A stretch of DNA of 64,000 bases from Adineta vaga. Its lineage: Eukaryota > Rotifera. This document shows, in pieces, positions 12,801 to 23,702 of this stretch (position 1 is the first letter of the stretch; every line of letters starts with the position of its first letter). The translations under genes and the position numbers were made by a program. The stretch spans positions 13,330,001-13,394,000 of the forward strand of contig CP075495.1 in NCBI GenBank assembly GCA_021613535.1. Direction: 5' to 3'. The notes beneath the pieces are model-generated. The model was not told the origin of the DNA. It did no database searches and worked only from the letters and a program-made list of their open reading frames with translations.

Positions 12801-13492
12801 TCAACATCGCCTCAATTGATATTTCAACGTCTTAGTACAACAAGTAATAATTCTTTATCACCTTCATCATCATCAACTGAAATGGATTTAATGCGTAATC
12901 GTGTTTTACAAATGCAAACATTAGCAATGACAGAAAAAGAGGTATGAAAACTTAACACAACGTTTTGAAGAAGAAAAAAAACGTTTGCTTTTTCTCTTCG
13001 GAAAAATTTAGTCATCAGAACATTGGCGTCGTGAAGCAGAAGATAATCGTCGACTAGCTCTTCAACTTGAACAAGAAAAGAATCGTATTATTCAACAACG
13101 TGATGATGCTTTTCATCAAATTGAACAAATGCGTCAATTATTTATTCACAATATGGGTCTATTACCAAATGATCATGATTTAATGCAATTAACACTTGAT
13201 GATGTACGAAGATTACAAGCACAACTTCAACAAGAATTATCAAAACTTTCATTAGTAAATCGAATTATCATTATTTATCTGCATATTTCTTCCATTCCTT
13301 TAGATTGAAAAGACTAAATCAAATCCAAATCAATCAACATCATCAACAATTCCTAATGTTACTTCGCCTGTCGTAACAACAACAACAACAACAACAACAA
13401 CTTCTTCACCTCGTCAAAAACAACAGAAACATCAATCGAACAAACATGTTTTAGTTTCATCATCATCATCATCATCATCGTCAAAACAATAA
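9866..13492 (+). CDS. unk: Unkempt-family CCCH zinc-finger RNA-binding protein, lacking the C-terminal RING
   Basis: Thirteen exons (9866-9918, 9984-10043, 10106-10255, 10325-10599, 10652-10787, 10841-10958, 11016-11100, 11205-11308, 11368-11475, 11529-12218, 12681-12941, 13012-13254, 13304-13492) close into 823 residues. The N-terminal 300 residues match Unkempt closely: YLRDFRVEQCQLFLQHKCTQ, HRPFSCFYWHFQNQRRRR, KRYHLRYYKTGLCTH, NYKTEPCKRPPRLCRQGYAC, CHTRTEQQFHPE and GYCPRGPFCAFAH, a tandem CCCH array that binds UAG-containing mRNA and represses translation. A Ser/Thr/Pro/Gln-rich middle follows, then a coiled coil (about 690-760). Known Unkempt proteins end with a RING finger; this one ends in Thr, Gln and Ser runs with no Cys/His cluster, and none is visible before the next gene. 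Intron 10 is long (462 bp). Confidence 0.93.
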
Positions 13493-14383
13493 AGATATAT
13501 ATATATATATATTTTTCCTATTTGTTGTAAAATTAGCAAGAGTTTTACTATGATTTAGTTATTAGAGTTACTATTGTTTTCTGATAATATAGTTTTTTTT
13601 GTCTGAAACCTGTAGGCGAATCCTTTATACATACAAAAGACAGATTTTTTAATGAGTTCAATGAACAGTGAAAAGTGCATCGACATTTGTGTGTGTAGGG
13701 AAGTTTATGTACATAATTCTTTTGTTTAAACATAGATAGATGTGATTTTTATTGTTGTTGTTGTTGTTAGTTTGTGTACGTGTACATGACATTTTTTTAT
13801 TTATATTAAGTAGACATGAAGCTGTCATAAAAGTGCTTCGTTAGAATGAGTAGTAACAATTCGAAGCTTATATTAAGACACACATTCATTTAGAATATTC
13901 TTTTCTGAACAGCAAAGACAACATTATATGTACAGTTTGTTTTGTTTTGTTTTTTATCTCTGTATGTGAAGATATGGATATCAACTCGGTTATATTTTTG
14001 TTTCTTTATTCTTATTGCTGTTGTTGTTGTTCTTCTTCTTCTAATGTAGGTTATTCTTTACCAAAGCATATTAACGTATATAGGAAATTGTCGATCGTTT
14101 TTTTAATATTAGAAAAGTCCTAAGGAAGAAAACAAAAGTTCTACTTTCATTCATGGATTCGATTTTCTACACACGTTCAATCATATCATTTTGATAGATA
14201 TGTTCGTATATGATGCATTGGGCTATATTTGTTTATTTTTCAATGTTCTTTGACCTATATAACTTTTATTTTTATCTTCTCTTTTTGGTTTCATGTTTCT
14301 TTTTTTCATTGTTCGAATAAAACAAAACTATACTTGAATGGATTCATCTCTATTTATATAGACATATATTAGTATTCTTACAG
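13493..14383. other. 3' UTR of unk and upstream region of sufu
   Basis: T-rich sequence starting with a TA microsatellite just after the stop, with GTT/TTG triplet runs near 13750 and 14020. No exon with RING-type cysteines is seen here on the plus strand. It ends in a strong acceptor (ttcttacag) immediately before the sufu ATG, suggesting a 5' UTR intron or a trans-splice site. Confidence 0.5.
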
Positions 14384-16011
14384 ATGACAGAAGCCAATGA
14401 AAGATCCTATGTGGGAATTAATACGATTGTTCAAGCATGTTCGAACATTTATCCTGATCAATTGAATCCTACTCAAGCAACAAGTTTAGTTAAATATTGG
14501 TAGGATTCTATTGAAAAATATCGTTAATCATGAGATTGCATTTGAAATTTGTTTTCTTTTATAGGCTTGGTGGATCGGAATGTTTAGATTATATATCAAT
14601 CTATCATAATCAAGGAAATGAAACATCATCAGCTCATTGGCATTATGTGACATTTGGTTTTAGTGATCTTCATGGCGATGGTCGAGTACATAAGTATGTT
14701 TTCATTTGAAAAATCTAAAATAAAATTTCGTTTGTCTTTCCTAGAGTATCATCAAAAGATGAACCGAATCCTATATCAGGCTATGGTTTTGAATTAACAT
14801 TTCGTTTAAAAAAAGCTCCAGAAAATAGTAATTCTGTTCAAGAAATTCCTCTCTGGCCATGCAAATTAATGCAATATTTGGCTAAATATGTTTTTAAAAC
14901 TGGCACACAATTTCATGCAGGTCATCATATACCATTTGGACATGTTCTTCCAAATTTATATTCTTCGACCAATGATACACAAATACATGATTTATTGATT
15001 ACAACAGATCGACAATTGAAATCGTTTCGAACAAATCTTGGTTCAGTAGAATTTCTTCAAGTAGATAAACGATTTAGTTTTGATTCTATTCTATTTTCTT
15101 TGAATTCGTTTTGTTGATTAGTTGGTTGGTTGTTTTGAAAATGAGCTTGAAGCAGCACAAGAATGTAATGTTGCTCAAATAATTGATTTATTCAGTAGCA
15201 ATCGAAAGTAATTGTTAATTAATTGTATATGAAAGTAAGCTTTTAATATTCAATAGAACGGGTGGATCTCTTTTGGTAACGGATATGTCACGTCGTGAAT
15301 CAATTTTTGATATTCAACCCAATGCTAAACAAATGATACGAGAAAAAATTGAAAAAGAAGGTTCACAACTAGGTCGAGTTCTTGCACGATGTGCATGGAA
15401 TATCGAGTAGGGATTTGCTTGATTTTTGAACTAATCTATTGACCTTTTTTTCTTCTTTCTTTACTTTGAAAGATCTGCTCCACCCAATGATACACATTTT
15501 CGATCCGTTTCTTCCATTGATCTGACATTTGATTTAGATGCAGCAAAAATATTTGTCAAAATTCTTCGGTAATAGAAATTTTCTTTGACATCTTTTATAG
15601 TATCAAAAGAGATTTTCTTTTGTTTATGTTAGAACACGATTACGTCGTGGTAAATGGTTTATATTTGATTCTTTGAATAATCAATCAATTTGCTTTATTT
15701 CCATTGCTGCTAACAATCAAGGTATTATGGTTGATTCAATTCAACAAATAATGATTTTAGGAATGCGAGAAGCACAAATTATGCTTTTACCTGATCATAT
15801 CGATTTATGTATTGATCTTATGTCACATATAATTGATCTTAAAGTAAATGAATCTGTTTTTATTTGATTATTTTTCTGTAATTATAATCGTTCGATATTC
15901 TAGGACGAACAAACACTTCCATTAAAATATGAAATTCCATTTCATACAAATACAAAAATGAATATATCAATAATATCTTCTGAAGATTTTGGTCCAGATA
16001 GTTTAGAATAA
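14384..16011 (+). CDS. sufu: Suppressor of fused (Hedgehog pathway/GLI regulator)
   Basis: Exons 14384-14499, 14565-14693, 14745-15060, 15122-15207, 15257-15406, 15473-15568, 15633-15843 and 15904-16011 close into 403 residues; vertebrate SUFU is about 484. Family signatures run in order: ACSNIYPDQLNPTQATSLVK, YWLGG, LDYISIY, HWHYVTFGFSDLHGDGRVH, GYGFELTFRLK, LARYVF-like LAKYVF, and in the C-terminal half LLVTDMSRRESIFDI and ARCAWNIE. Sufu sequesters GLI/Ci in the cytoplasm and promotes repressor formation. The shorter length comes mainly from a compact loop in the C-terminal domain. The ATG follows an acceptor-like ttacag directly, so the 5' UTR is probably spliced. Confidence 0.95.
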
Positions 16012-16127
16012 AGAATGTCTTTAGTTTTCTTCTTTTTTTGTAGATGCTTTTTTTTCCTAAGTTTAACATTTATTTCTACCGTCCATTATTGAATTTGCTT
16101 GTGTTGAATGTCGGATATTTTATTTGA

Positions 16128-16133
16128 AATAAA
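16128..16133 (+). terminator. Poly(A) signal AATAAA of sufu
   Basis: AATAAA lies about 115 bp after the sufu stop, in an AT-rich 3' UTR. Confidence 0.45.
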
Positions 16134-17078
16134 ATTTTATATTATTGTAGAAGCGAGAAAAAAAAAGAACAAATGACAACTTTTTTTTGTGTGAGAGTGT
16201 CTGATCTTAGACATAAATTAATGTTGTTAAATTGAATAGAACAATAATGAATTTCCTTCTGTTCTTTTCCCATCATTCCGGAAGGTATATGAAAAAAAAG
16301 AAGGACCGAGGGCATAAGTATAAAGAACAAGAATCAGGTCATTCTTTTCTTCTTTGTCTGCTTATAGAAGTATATATATATGTGCTCGTGTGCGCATGTG
16401 TGTATTCATAGCAGTAGAACCATTGGCGCCCTCGTTTCTCTCTGTCTCTCATTCCTTTTTTGTGTGGATAGAATGAATTAGGATGGGACAAAAGCGAAGT
16501 AAAAGAATCGAGAAGAGAAAAAAAAAGTTCACCGCAATAATGAGAATGTCAAAAAAGGAAGCCAAGCGAAGTATCACTTTTTTTAGTGCACAAAAGTTGA
16601 ACTCGAGTGCACATGTCCGCATGACAGAAAAAAAAGAAAGAAAAGGAAAAGTGAGTGTGAGAAAAAACATCTTTTTTTCGCACAAACTATCAGAAACAAA
16701 AGGTAAGGTTTATTTATAGACAAGAGAAAAAAGACGACGAGCTAGATCTTTGTCCGTGCTTGTTGATAGAATTAGTTCGATGAAGATGCTGCTGATAGAA
16801 TTAAACCGCTCTAGGGAATAAAAGACCTCGACAGCTTTGCGTCTTCTTTCTTTTACTATTGAACTATAACTACTCTATTCGAAAATTTTGTATGCATTTG
16901 CCGAGCCTTTCTTCTTTTTGAGTACACTTCTTGTAGTTTGGTTTGGGACGATAAAAAACTGAAAAGAAGAGAGACAGAGAGAGAAGAAAAACCGATCGTT
17001 GAATGACGACAGCCAAGAAATGCCAATGTTATTGCTCTATAACTCATCGAAAATCCGACTAATTATTCTTTCTTTCTC

Positions 17079-17096
17079 TCGCGCGCACGCGCGCGC
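17079..17096. repeat. Alternating CG/CA purine-pyrimidine block
   Basis: The block tcgcgcgcacgcgcgcgc sits inside a CT-rich tract in an otherwise AT-rich region. Alternating CG favours left-handed DNA, and its GC content stands out from the surroundings. Confidence 0.8.
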
Positions 17097-17900
17097 TTTA
17101 CATTGTACTCTTCTAAGCTGAACTGTGGGTAGAAAGAGAGAAAGATAGAGAGAGAGAATGTTGGCAGTAACGCAAGAGACTTTCCATTCCCACCCTTCTT
17201 GTTTCCTTCTCTCTTCGAGTCATTTTTTTTTCTCTTCTTCACTCGCTTCCAGATCGAATTTGACAAATAGACGACGACGACAGCATTGACCAAACAGATT
17301 TATAGACGACTATTGACAACAATTCCGAATATGATAGCCGATTTAATACGATTTCCGCTGTTACTACTAAAAAGATCGTTGACACTACTATCAACAAGGA
17401 TCACACGATGTTCAGTAAGTGATGGTAGGAAATGCGTTCACATTTTTCTGTAGAGATAACCTTTTAGAAATATGCACTGCAACGAAGATAGATCATTGCA
17501 TCATAAATTAAATTTGTACGCGTGAGAAAAGCAGAGGAGCAGAAGAGAAAATAAAAGAAATGAAACTTAGATTCGGTCCGACAATCGTATCATCCTTGAT
17601 GTTTGTTCGAGATGCAAGACACTGTCATCATTCACTGCCAGTTATTCCGATAAGAGATTGTGATGAGTCCTTCTTTACATTTTGAAATATATGTCAGAAT
17701 AAAAGCGATGCTATTATCATTAGAATAATCAGTTTGTCTGGCTCGAATAACAGTAAGTATGTACAGATTTTCTTTTTTTTTTATTCGAAAAAGTAGAATG
17801 GTATGTCTCCATGCCTTCTACAACTGGTGCAGCAATAAACATTAGAAGAGTCATTCTAATCATTTTCTGATGTCGACTAATGATTTGTCGATATCTCTCT

Positions 17901-17922
17901 GTCTGTCTGTCTATCTATCTAT
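17901..17922. repeat. Compound (GTCT)n(ATCT)n microsatellite
   Basis: Three GTCT units followed by ATCT units, read directly from the sequence. Confidence 0.85.
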
Positions 17923-18426
17923 TAAATGATAAAAAATGATTGATAAACATCCTTTAGGCATCAGTCTATTCTTCTCAGTTTTTTTTTCTTATTTGTCTTT
18001 TGTATTTCTGTCCTTGATTATTATCGCAATAATCCATTAATTATTTATGTAAATCACTTGTTTGTTTACTTATTTCTATCTTTACATACTCTTCACAATG
18101 ATGATGATCATTGTCATCATGAATAGTAGAGTAATCTTCGAAGTAGTTTTTACTAAGAACATCATCATTGTTATTAAGTTTCTAAGAAAGAATATTAAAA
18201 TATTAGCTTTTCCACGACGAGAAAAGAAGAAGAAGAATTGATGCTTTTACATTGATTGAATCAATCAGACAATTTTATATCCGTCCATTTCATTTGTATA
18301 GATGGTCATTCTTATGATCGACCATGTTCATGTGTCGTCGCCGGTTCGTGAATATAAATCAGACACATGCGTCCCATACGAATCACTGTCACATGTGAGT
18401 TCCTGTTTTAGTTGATGAATGAAACA

Positions 18427-18453
18427 TATACATATATATATATATATATATGT
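18427..18453. repeat. TA microsatellite
   Basis: Runs of TA interrupted by single C/G bases. The two short overlapping ORFs here on opposite strands are by-products of the repeat. Confidence 0.85.
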
Positions 18454-19051
18454 ATTAAAAAAGAAAACGCAAAATGAATATTGCATCACAATTGATGGTA
18501 ATACTAGAATGTATATAGTTTTGATCCTATTGATCTCCCAAATGTATCCATATACTAGCATACTGTTATTTGCATGCATAGCCATCATCACTCTGCCATG
18601 AAGTATACATTCCCGAGAGAATAGTGTTTGAATTTATTTGAAGTTGACTTCGACGTTCAGTCGATCTATCCTTCTCATCATTCTAGCAAAACTAAAAGAA
18701 AACACTGGAGAGAAAAGAAAAGAAAAGAAAAGAAATGGTCAAATAACAGCTGAAAGATGCCGTTTTCATATTTACAGTATGAGAAAGAAGTTATTCTTCC
18801 TGCTGTCTTTTGCGTAATGCACAACGGTGTTAGTGATTACGCACCCATATGTGAGTCTATCAATCGTATAATACTCTCCATCCTCTTCTTTTCTGTAACG
18901 TTCATTCACCACCATCCTCATCATATTTTATTATGTAACCGGAAGCAAAGTGTTTCATTATTCTTTTAGCTGCTAAAATAAATAAACAAATGAATATCGT
19001 CAAGATTTTTTCTTCTTTTGATCTTCTAGATTAAATTTTAATAACTTAAAT

Positions 19052-20429
19052 ATGTTTCATAAAACGCCATTTCCATCTCTTCTATCGTTTCTTATATTAA
19101 TGATTGGATGTGTTCTTTTTACAATAACTACGATTTATACAATTCATCGAATTCAATACAGTGATAGATGGTCATGTAAAAGATGGTATAGTTTCCTTGT
19201 ATATATAGAAGAACTTAAAATAAACAAAACCTTTTCTTTTTTTTTCTTTTTAAAGTTTAAATCTAAGTCGATTAATAATTGGATGTGGAATAGCAATAAC
19301 AATTATTTTTGGTTTATGTTCCGTTCTATTGGCAAGTATTCTTAGTGGAAAGACACGCAAGAAATATTTTTGGGGTTATCGCAAAAATTTATGTGCACGA
19401 ATTTTAAATGGATTTGTAAGTTGAAAAGAAAATTCTATTATTAAATTATAAAAATCTTTTCTGTTCATCATAGATTCTATTTATAACATTTCTTTTAACT
19501 ATTTCATGGCTTGGCATTGCTTGTTTAACATTTATTCCATTATATGGTCTTTTTTATGTATATTTTGTTGTCTGTAGTAATCGTTACGCTACAGCTAGTG
19601 GAAGTTTCGTAAATAGTATGTAATCAATAATAGTCTTGTCATTTAATTTATCTTGATTTGTTCAAAATTAGTCTTGAATGAAATCACTCAGCATGCACAT
19701 GGAGCAGGTGAAAAACCAACTCATTTTAAACTTGCCGATATTTGTCTACCAGTAAGTATTTAAGATTGAATTTGATGAAAAAACATCATCTCATTTCTCC
19801 AGTCTGTTCGAGTAAAAAATCAACCTGAAAAAAGCATATCTATTATTGACATTGAACTCGAGCCTGTTAAGTATCATTCATCTTTCACAAATAAACATTT
19901 ACACGTTGCCCTTATCAATATATATCTATCTGTATTCTTTCTACTTACTCTATCTTGATTTCTCCTTCTCCTTCCAAAATAAATTTTTTTATGATTAGCT
20001 TTATGATTGTTATTTTTCTTTGATTTCCTTTTTCATTCTTCTCAAGGCTTGCATACATTTCTATATCTGTTGCATTCTCATCTCCATGATCAATAATTTG
20101 CTTTCTTTTTTTTCTCTCTTGAAGTGAACTGAAAATGCAAAATGATAAAATCGAACAATAGAGATAAAAAATAATCGAAAACTTTATTTTATTTTTAGGC
20201 TTATCGAGACTATTTTACATTGAGTATTGTAACAACAGCATCATGTGTAGTTGTTCTCGTTGGTTTGGTATGAAAAACTTCATAGAATGTTCTTGTCCAA
20301 ATTCATTTGATTATTTAGATCTGTTTAATGATTGCTCAAGGTGCAAATCATGCACATGTATATAATGATCGAGCACGATATGAAGTTGCACAAAATGGAG
20401 ATCAAGAAATTGAAGAAACAAAAATGTGA
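19052..20429 (+). CDS. Four-transmembrane protein, PLP/DM20/M6 (myelin proteolipid) family-like
   Basis: Proposed exons: 19052-19185, 19256-19415, 19474-19615, 19672-19751, 19803-19865, 20199-20267 and 20319-20429. Four hydrophobic segments are evident: residues about 8-32 (FLILMIGCVLFTITT), a second with IIGCGIAITIIFGLCSVLLA, a third with ILFITFLLTISWLGIACLTF and a fourth with TLSIVTTASCVVVLVGLICL. Between TM2 and TM3 lies a basic loop (SGKTRKKYFWGYRKNLCARI) like that of M6 proteins, and after TM4 the sequence ICLMIAQGANHAHVYN resembles the family's C-terminal end. The large loop between TM3 and TM4 contains a single ICLP cysteine. The donor of exon 5 is uncertain: 19866 (gttaag) keeps frame, while the nearby gtatca does not. 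Exon 1 could also end at 19170. Confidence 0.6.
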
Positions 20430-20851
20430 AAAATAACAAAACAAAACAAATAAAAATATAAACTGTTGAGAACAGTCATTTTTCTATAAAGTAGAAAAGA
20501 AAACCCAGTCAACAAAAAAAAACGTTGTTTTCTTTTCTATTCATTGTTGTCTGTCAATTGTCAGAAAAAAAATCAAAACATAAAAAAAATAACAACCAAG
20601 CCAGTTGCATTTAGATGACAGGAGTTTTTGCTTCTTCTTCTTCTTCTTCTTTTTTCTGTTCTAGAGCACAGTTCATTGTACAGTTATATGTCAATTTTTT
20701 TTCGCTTTTCATATATATATATATGTGTGTATGTATAAATGTATGTGTGTCAGATTTGTGGAGGATTGAATCTTTTTTTGGAAATATAAATATGTTTGTG
20801 TTTTTTTTTCTTTTGAAAATATATATAAAAGATATTCAACTTAAACGATAA
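20430..20851. other. Convergent intergenic region
   Basis: Space between two genes transcribed towards each other: A-rich first half, then CTT and TA/TG microsatellites (about 20630-20735). The plus-strand frame at 20615-20851 is repeat-driven and not supported as a gene. Confidence 0.5.
20449..20454 (+). terminator. Poly(A) signal AATAAA of the PLP/M6-like gene
   Basis: AATAAA lies 20 bp after the stop, within an A-rich stretch. Confidence 0.4.
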
Positions 20852-21843
20852 CTAACGATAGTCATGACGGCGATAGTACCGATATCCTCTATTATGCATT
20901 AAGGCATCTCCAAATGACACGGAACCTTTAATATGATTTGATGGTAAATGTGCAGAAGTAGCTCGATACAATGGAATAGAACTTTGAATTGTACGTTGTC
21001 GACCTAATGGATTTTCGAATGTAACAGGAGAATGAACGGTCCATTGATGAGTATAAGCATCACGTTCAAGAACGGCAAAATTACAATAATTGACTTTGTC
21101 AGCTTCATACTGAAGTCGTTCAGGTCGTGCACGACGACGAAGCATTCCACGTCCAACTGTTTCAATGGAACCAGCATGTCCAGATAATAATATTGTTCCA
21201 CCGGTACCTTTATGTAATTTAATAATTGCATCAATAAGTTGACGTGAACGATCATAATAACGACCTTCGTCTTCGCTCATATCGACACCATCATAAATGG
21301 ATTCATAATATGGATTAACATTAAAATGTCTATCCATAGCAAGATATTCAGGTGGAATAAATATAAGTGGTGCACCAGCATACCATGCAGGACATTCGAA
21401 TAAACCTTAGAAAGAGAGATTTTGTTTATTGATAAAAATATATAAACACAGATTTTATTGCTTTGTATCATACCTGGCTCGACATTAATCGATACACCTT
21501 TTCTTCCTTGACTCTCAAGAAGCTTATCAGCTGTTTGAATAGATCGATAGGCAGGCGATGAATAACAATAATCAATTGTATAACCAAGATTTGCAAGTTT
21601 GCGTCCAATAGCCATACTTTGTCGTTCACCTTCTGTTGTTAATGGTGGATCATAATTCCATTCACGGAAATCAGTACGTGGTGATAAATAGGATATTCGA
21701 GGATCACGTTGACCATTTTTATTTAATTTACTTGCCCATTTCGGTCCTAGTGCTAGATCGGCACGTTCGCCATGACGTGTTATAATAATCCGTAGATTGT
21801 CTTCTGCAGCATCTAGACCAAATAAACGCTTCAGGGCTGACAT
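20852..21843 (-). CDS. Histidine-phosphatase-superfamily protein, UBASH3/Sts phosphatase-like
   Basis: Two exons, 21474-21843 and 20852-21405, close into 307 residues beginning MSALKRLFGLDAAED. The histidine phosphatase core is complete: the RHG triad motif ITRHGERAD near residue 23, DPPLTTEGERQS, SSPAYRSIQTAD with the second conserved Arg, an acidic EPGLFE, and LLSGHAGSIET with the second catalytic His. The arrangement RHGER...DPPLT...SSPAxRxxQTA...EPGLFE matches the phosphatase half of UBASH3/Sts proteins and ecdysteroid-phosphate phosphatases, but no UBA or SH3 domain precedes it. The C-terminus is Arg/Tyr-rich. Substrate unknown; a phosphotyrosine or small phosphate ester is likely. Confidence 0.8.
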
Positions 21844-22307
21844 AGGAAGTGGCTAACTGTTTAAACGAAAAAACAAAAACCAAATATACGCGACACCTAA
21901 AACAATAATCTTTCGTGTTCTCCTTTTTATATAAACAAATGTAGCCTTTCGAGTTATTGCACTCTTGTCATATATTCTTGTGCAATCCAATATATTATAT
22001 GCCATGGTATTTTGTGTATGTTCAGTGAAGCAAAACATTCATGCAAAAAGAGAAAAATAACCAATGATGAGTGTTTTTCTCAATGATTATATCTAATTAA
22101 TGAAACTGTATTTTTTTTCGTAATAGCCTTTGAAAAGTGTCCTTTTTTTACATTCTATCTTGGAGATAATTTTATTCTGTGATAAGAAAAACACGAACAT
22201 AATGTCTAATTATCGTGACAAAATCAGTGAATCATTTTGATTAGAAAATATATGTAATTTTCTTTTTGATGACGTCTTTCGTTACCCCGTAGTTTTTTTT
22301 GCTTCGT
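21844..22307. other. Spacer between NUBPL 3' end and the phosphatase start
   Basis: AT-rich spacer of 464 bp on the minus-strand gene train. The minus-strand frame 21853-22038 has no domain or splice support. Confidence 0.45.
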
Positions 22308-23644
22308 CTATTCTCGTATTGTTGTTTCATGAGTTGGTAGTAGTTCCACAATTTGATTTGCTAAATTATTAAACATTGACCATAAAATTGTTTCATTTTC
22401 TTGCCGAATAGGACGACCTTCATCACATGCCTGACGAAAGTAAATATCAATAGGTAATGATTGCAATATTTTCAGATGAAATTCATTCGCTAGTAGACGT
22501 GCACCATTTTCACCAAAGAGTCTTTCTTCATGTCCACATTTTCGACAAAAATAGGTGGAAAAATTTTCCACGACGCCAAGAATAGGAACTTGTACAAGGC
22601 GAAACATTTCAATTGCTTTTCGTACGTCAATTACGGAAAGTTCTTGAGGAGTTGTAACCATAATAACTCCTGATAATGTCGTTAGTTGTGCTAAAGATAA
22701 TTGTATATCACCAGTACCAGGTGGTAAATCCACAATTAAATAATCTAATGGTGACCAAGCAACTTGTCGAAGAAGTTTTTCAATCGCCTGCATAACCATA
22801 AGACCACGCCAAACAATAGCACCATCAGATTTTGTTAAAAATCCCATAGACATACATTTTAAATTGAAATTTATCAATGGTTCAATAAGATTTGTTTTTG
22901 TCATTGTAGTTGCTTTATGATTACGTAAATTAAGTAATGTTGGAATGGATGGACCGAATATATCAGCATCCAAGATACCAACACGATAGGAAAGACGAGA
23001 TAATGCAAGAGCTAAATTGACACTTACAGATGATTTACCAACACCACCTAAAAGATCATACTCGTATTAAATATATTGAATTCCAATTTCAGATAAAAAT
23101 AATCGAAAAAATATTCTGTGAAAAATTCCATCTGAATGACCATGAATGTCCTTTCATTTCTGTGTATACATAATTTCACTATTCATTTAATTAATGATAA
23201 ATGTACTCATATTAATTTGTAACTCACATAAAAATATCCATGAAAACAAGTCAGAGACTTATTTATGAAATAAATATAACGACATAGAAAATTGATGTTA
23301 TCGAACTCAAAATGTAATTTTTTTTGTACACACAATCTCTACATCTATTTCCTACATAATTTATTCTAAAAATACTTTCAATTATTTTGTCAACATCAAC
23401 TAATTGTCACAAGTTTCATATTTATAAATACAATTCTCAATGGACATAGAAATTTACCTCATTATATCAATGAAATAAGTGGCATTATACCTTTGCCTGA
23501 CCCGACTGCAATAATATGTTGTACACCATCAATAGGTGTTCGTTTGGGTAAACCTCGTGCCATCATTGCTTGTTGATGTGACGTCGGTTTAGTTGAATAA
23601 AGTCGTTGAAGACTTATTCGAAAAGAATTCAATCGAAGAGACAT
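22308..23644 (-). CDS. nubpl: NUBPL/Ind1, mitochondrial complex I Fe-S assembly P-loop protein
   Basis: Exons 23491-23644 and 22308-23047 with a 443-bp intron close into 297 residues. The spliced junction restores the deviant Walker A GSGKGGVGKSSVSVNLA of the Mrp/NBP35 family. Other landmarks: LDADIFGPSIPTLL, WRGLMVMQAIEKLL, LIVDLPPGTGD (Walker B region), VTTPQELSVIDVRKA and the FCRKCGH CxxC that binds the bridging 4Fe-4S cluster between two subunits. The N-terminus MSLRLNSFRISLQRLYST is an arginine-rich mitochondrial targeting sequence, which separates NUBPL from cytosolic NUBP1/2. It delivers Fe-S clusters to complex I in the matrix. The start lies 57 bp downstream of the GatB stop on the same strand. 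Confidence 0.92.
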
Positions 23645-23702
23645 TTTATTTTCTTTTTCGTATACGAAAATCTAAAACCAAAACAAAAAAACTACAAAAA
23701 CT
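23645..23702 (-). promoter_or_regulatory. Intercistronic region with candidate trans-splice acceptor (GatB to NUBPL)
   Basis: Only 58 bp separate the GatB and NUBPL coding regions. Read on the minus strand, a poly-T tract ends in ttttggttttag about 30 bp before the NUBPL ATG, and AATAAA overlaps the end of the GatB coding sequence. This is how an operon processed by spliced-leader trans-splicing would look. Trans-splicing is established in bdelloid rotifers, but its use here is inference. Confidence 0.5.

Larger units (their letters stand above)
16012..19051. other. 3-kb gene-poor, pyrimidine- and purine-tract-rich region
   Basis: Open frames here are short, composition-driven and lack splice partners. 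The stretch is rich in CT/GA tracts (16430-16450, 17132-17160), an alternating CG block (17079-17096), tetranucleotide runs (17901-17922), a TA run (18427-18453) and an AAAAG run (about 18712-18735). It may hold promoter elements or 5' UTR exons of the PLP-like gene; an acceptor-like cttctag lies at 19024-19030. No RNA gene recognised. Confidence 0.5.
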
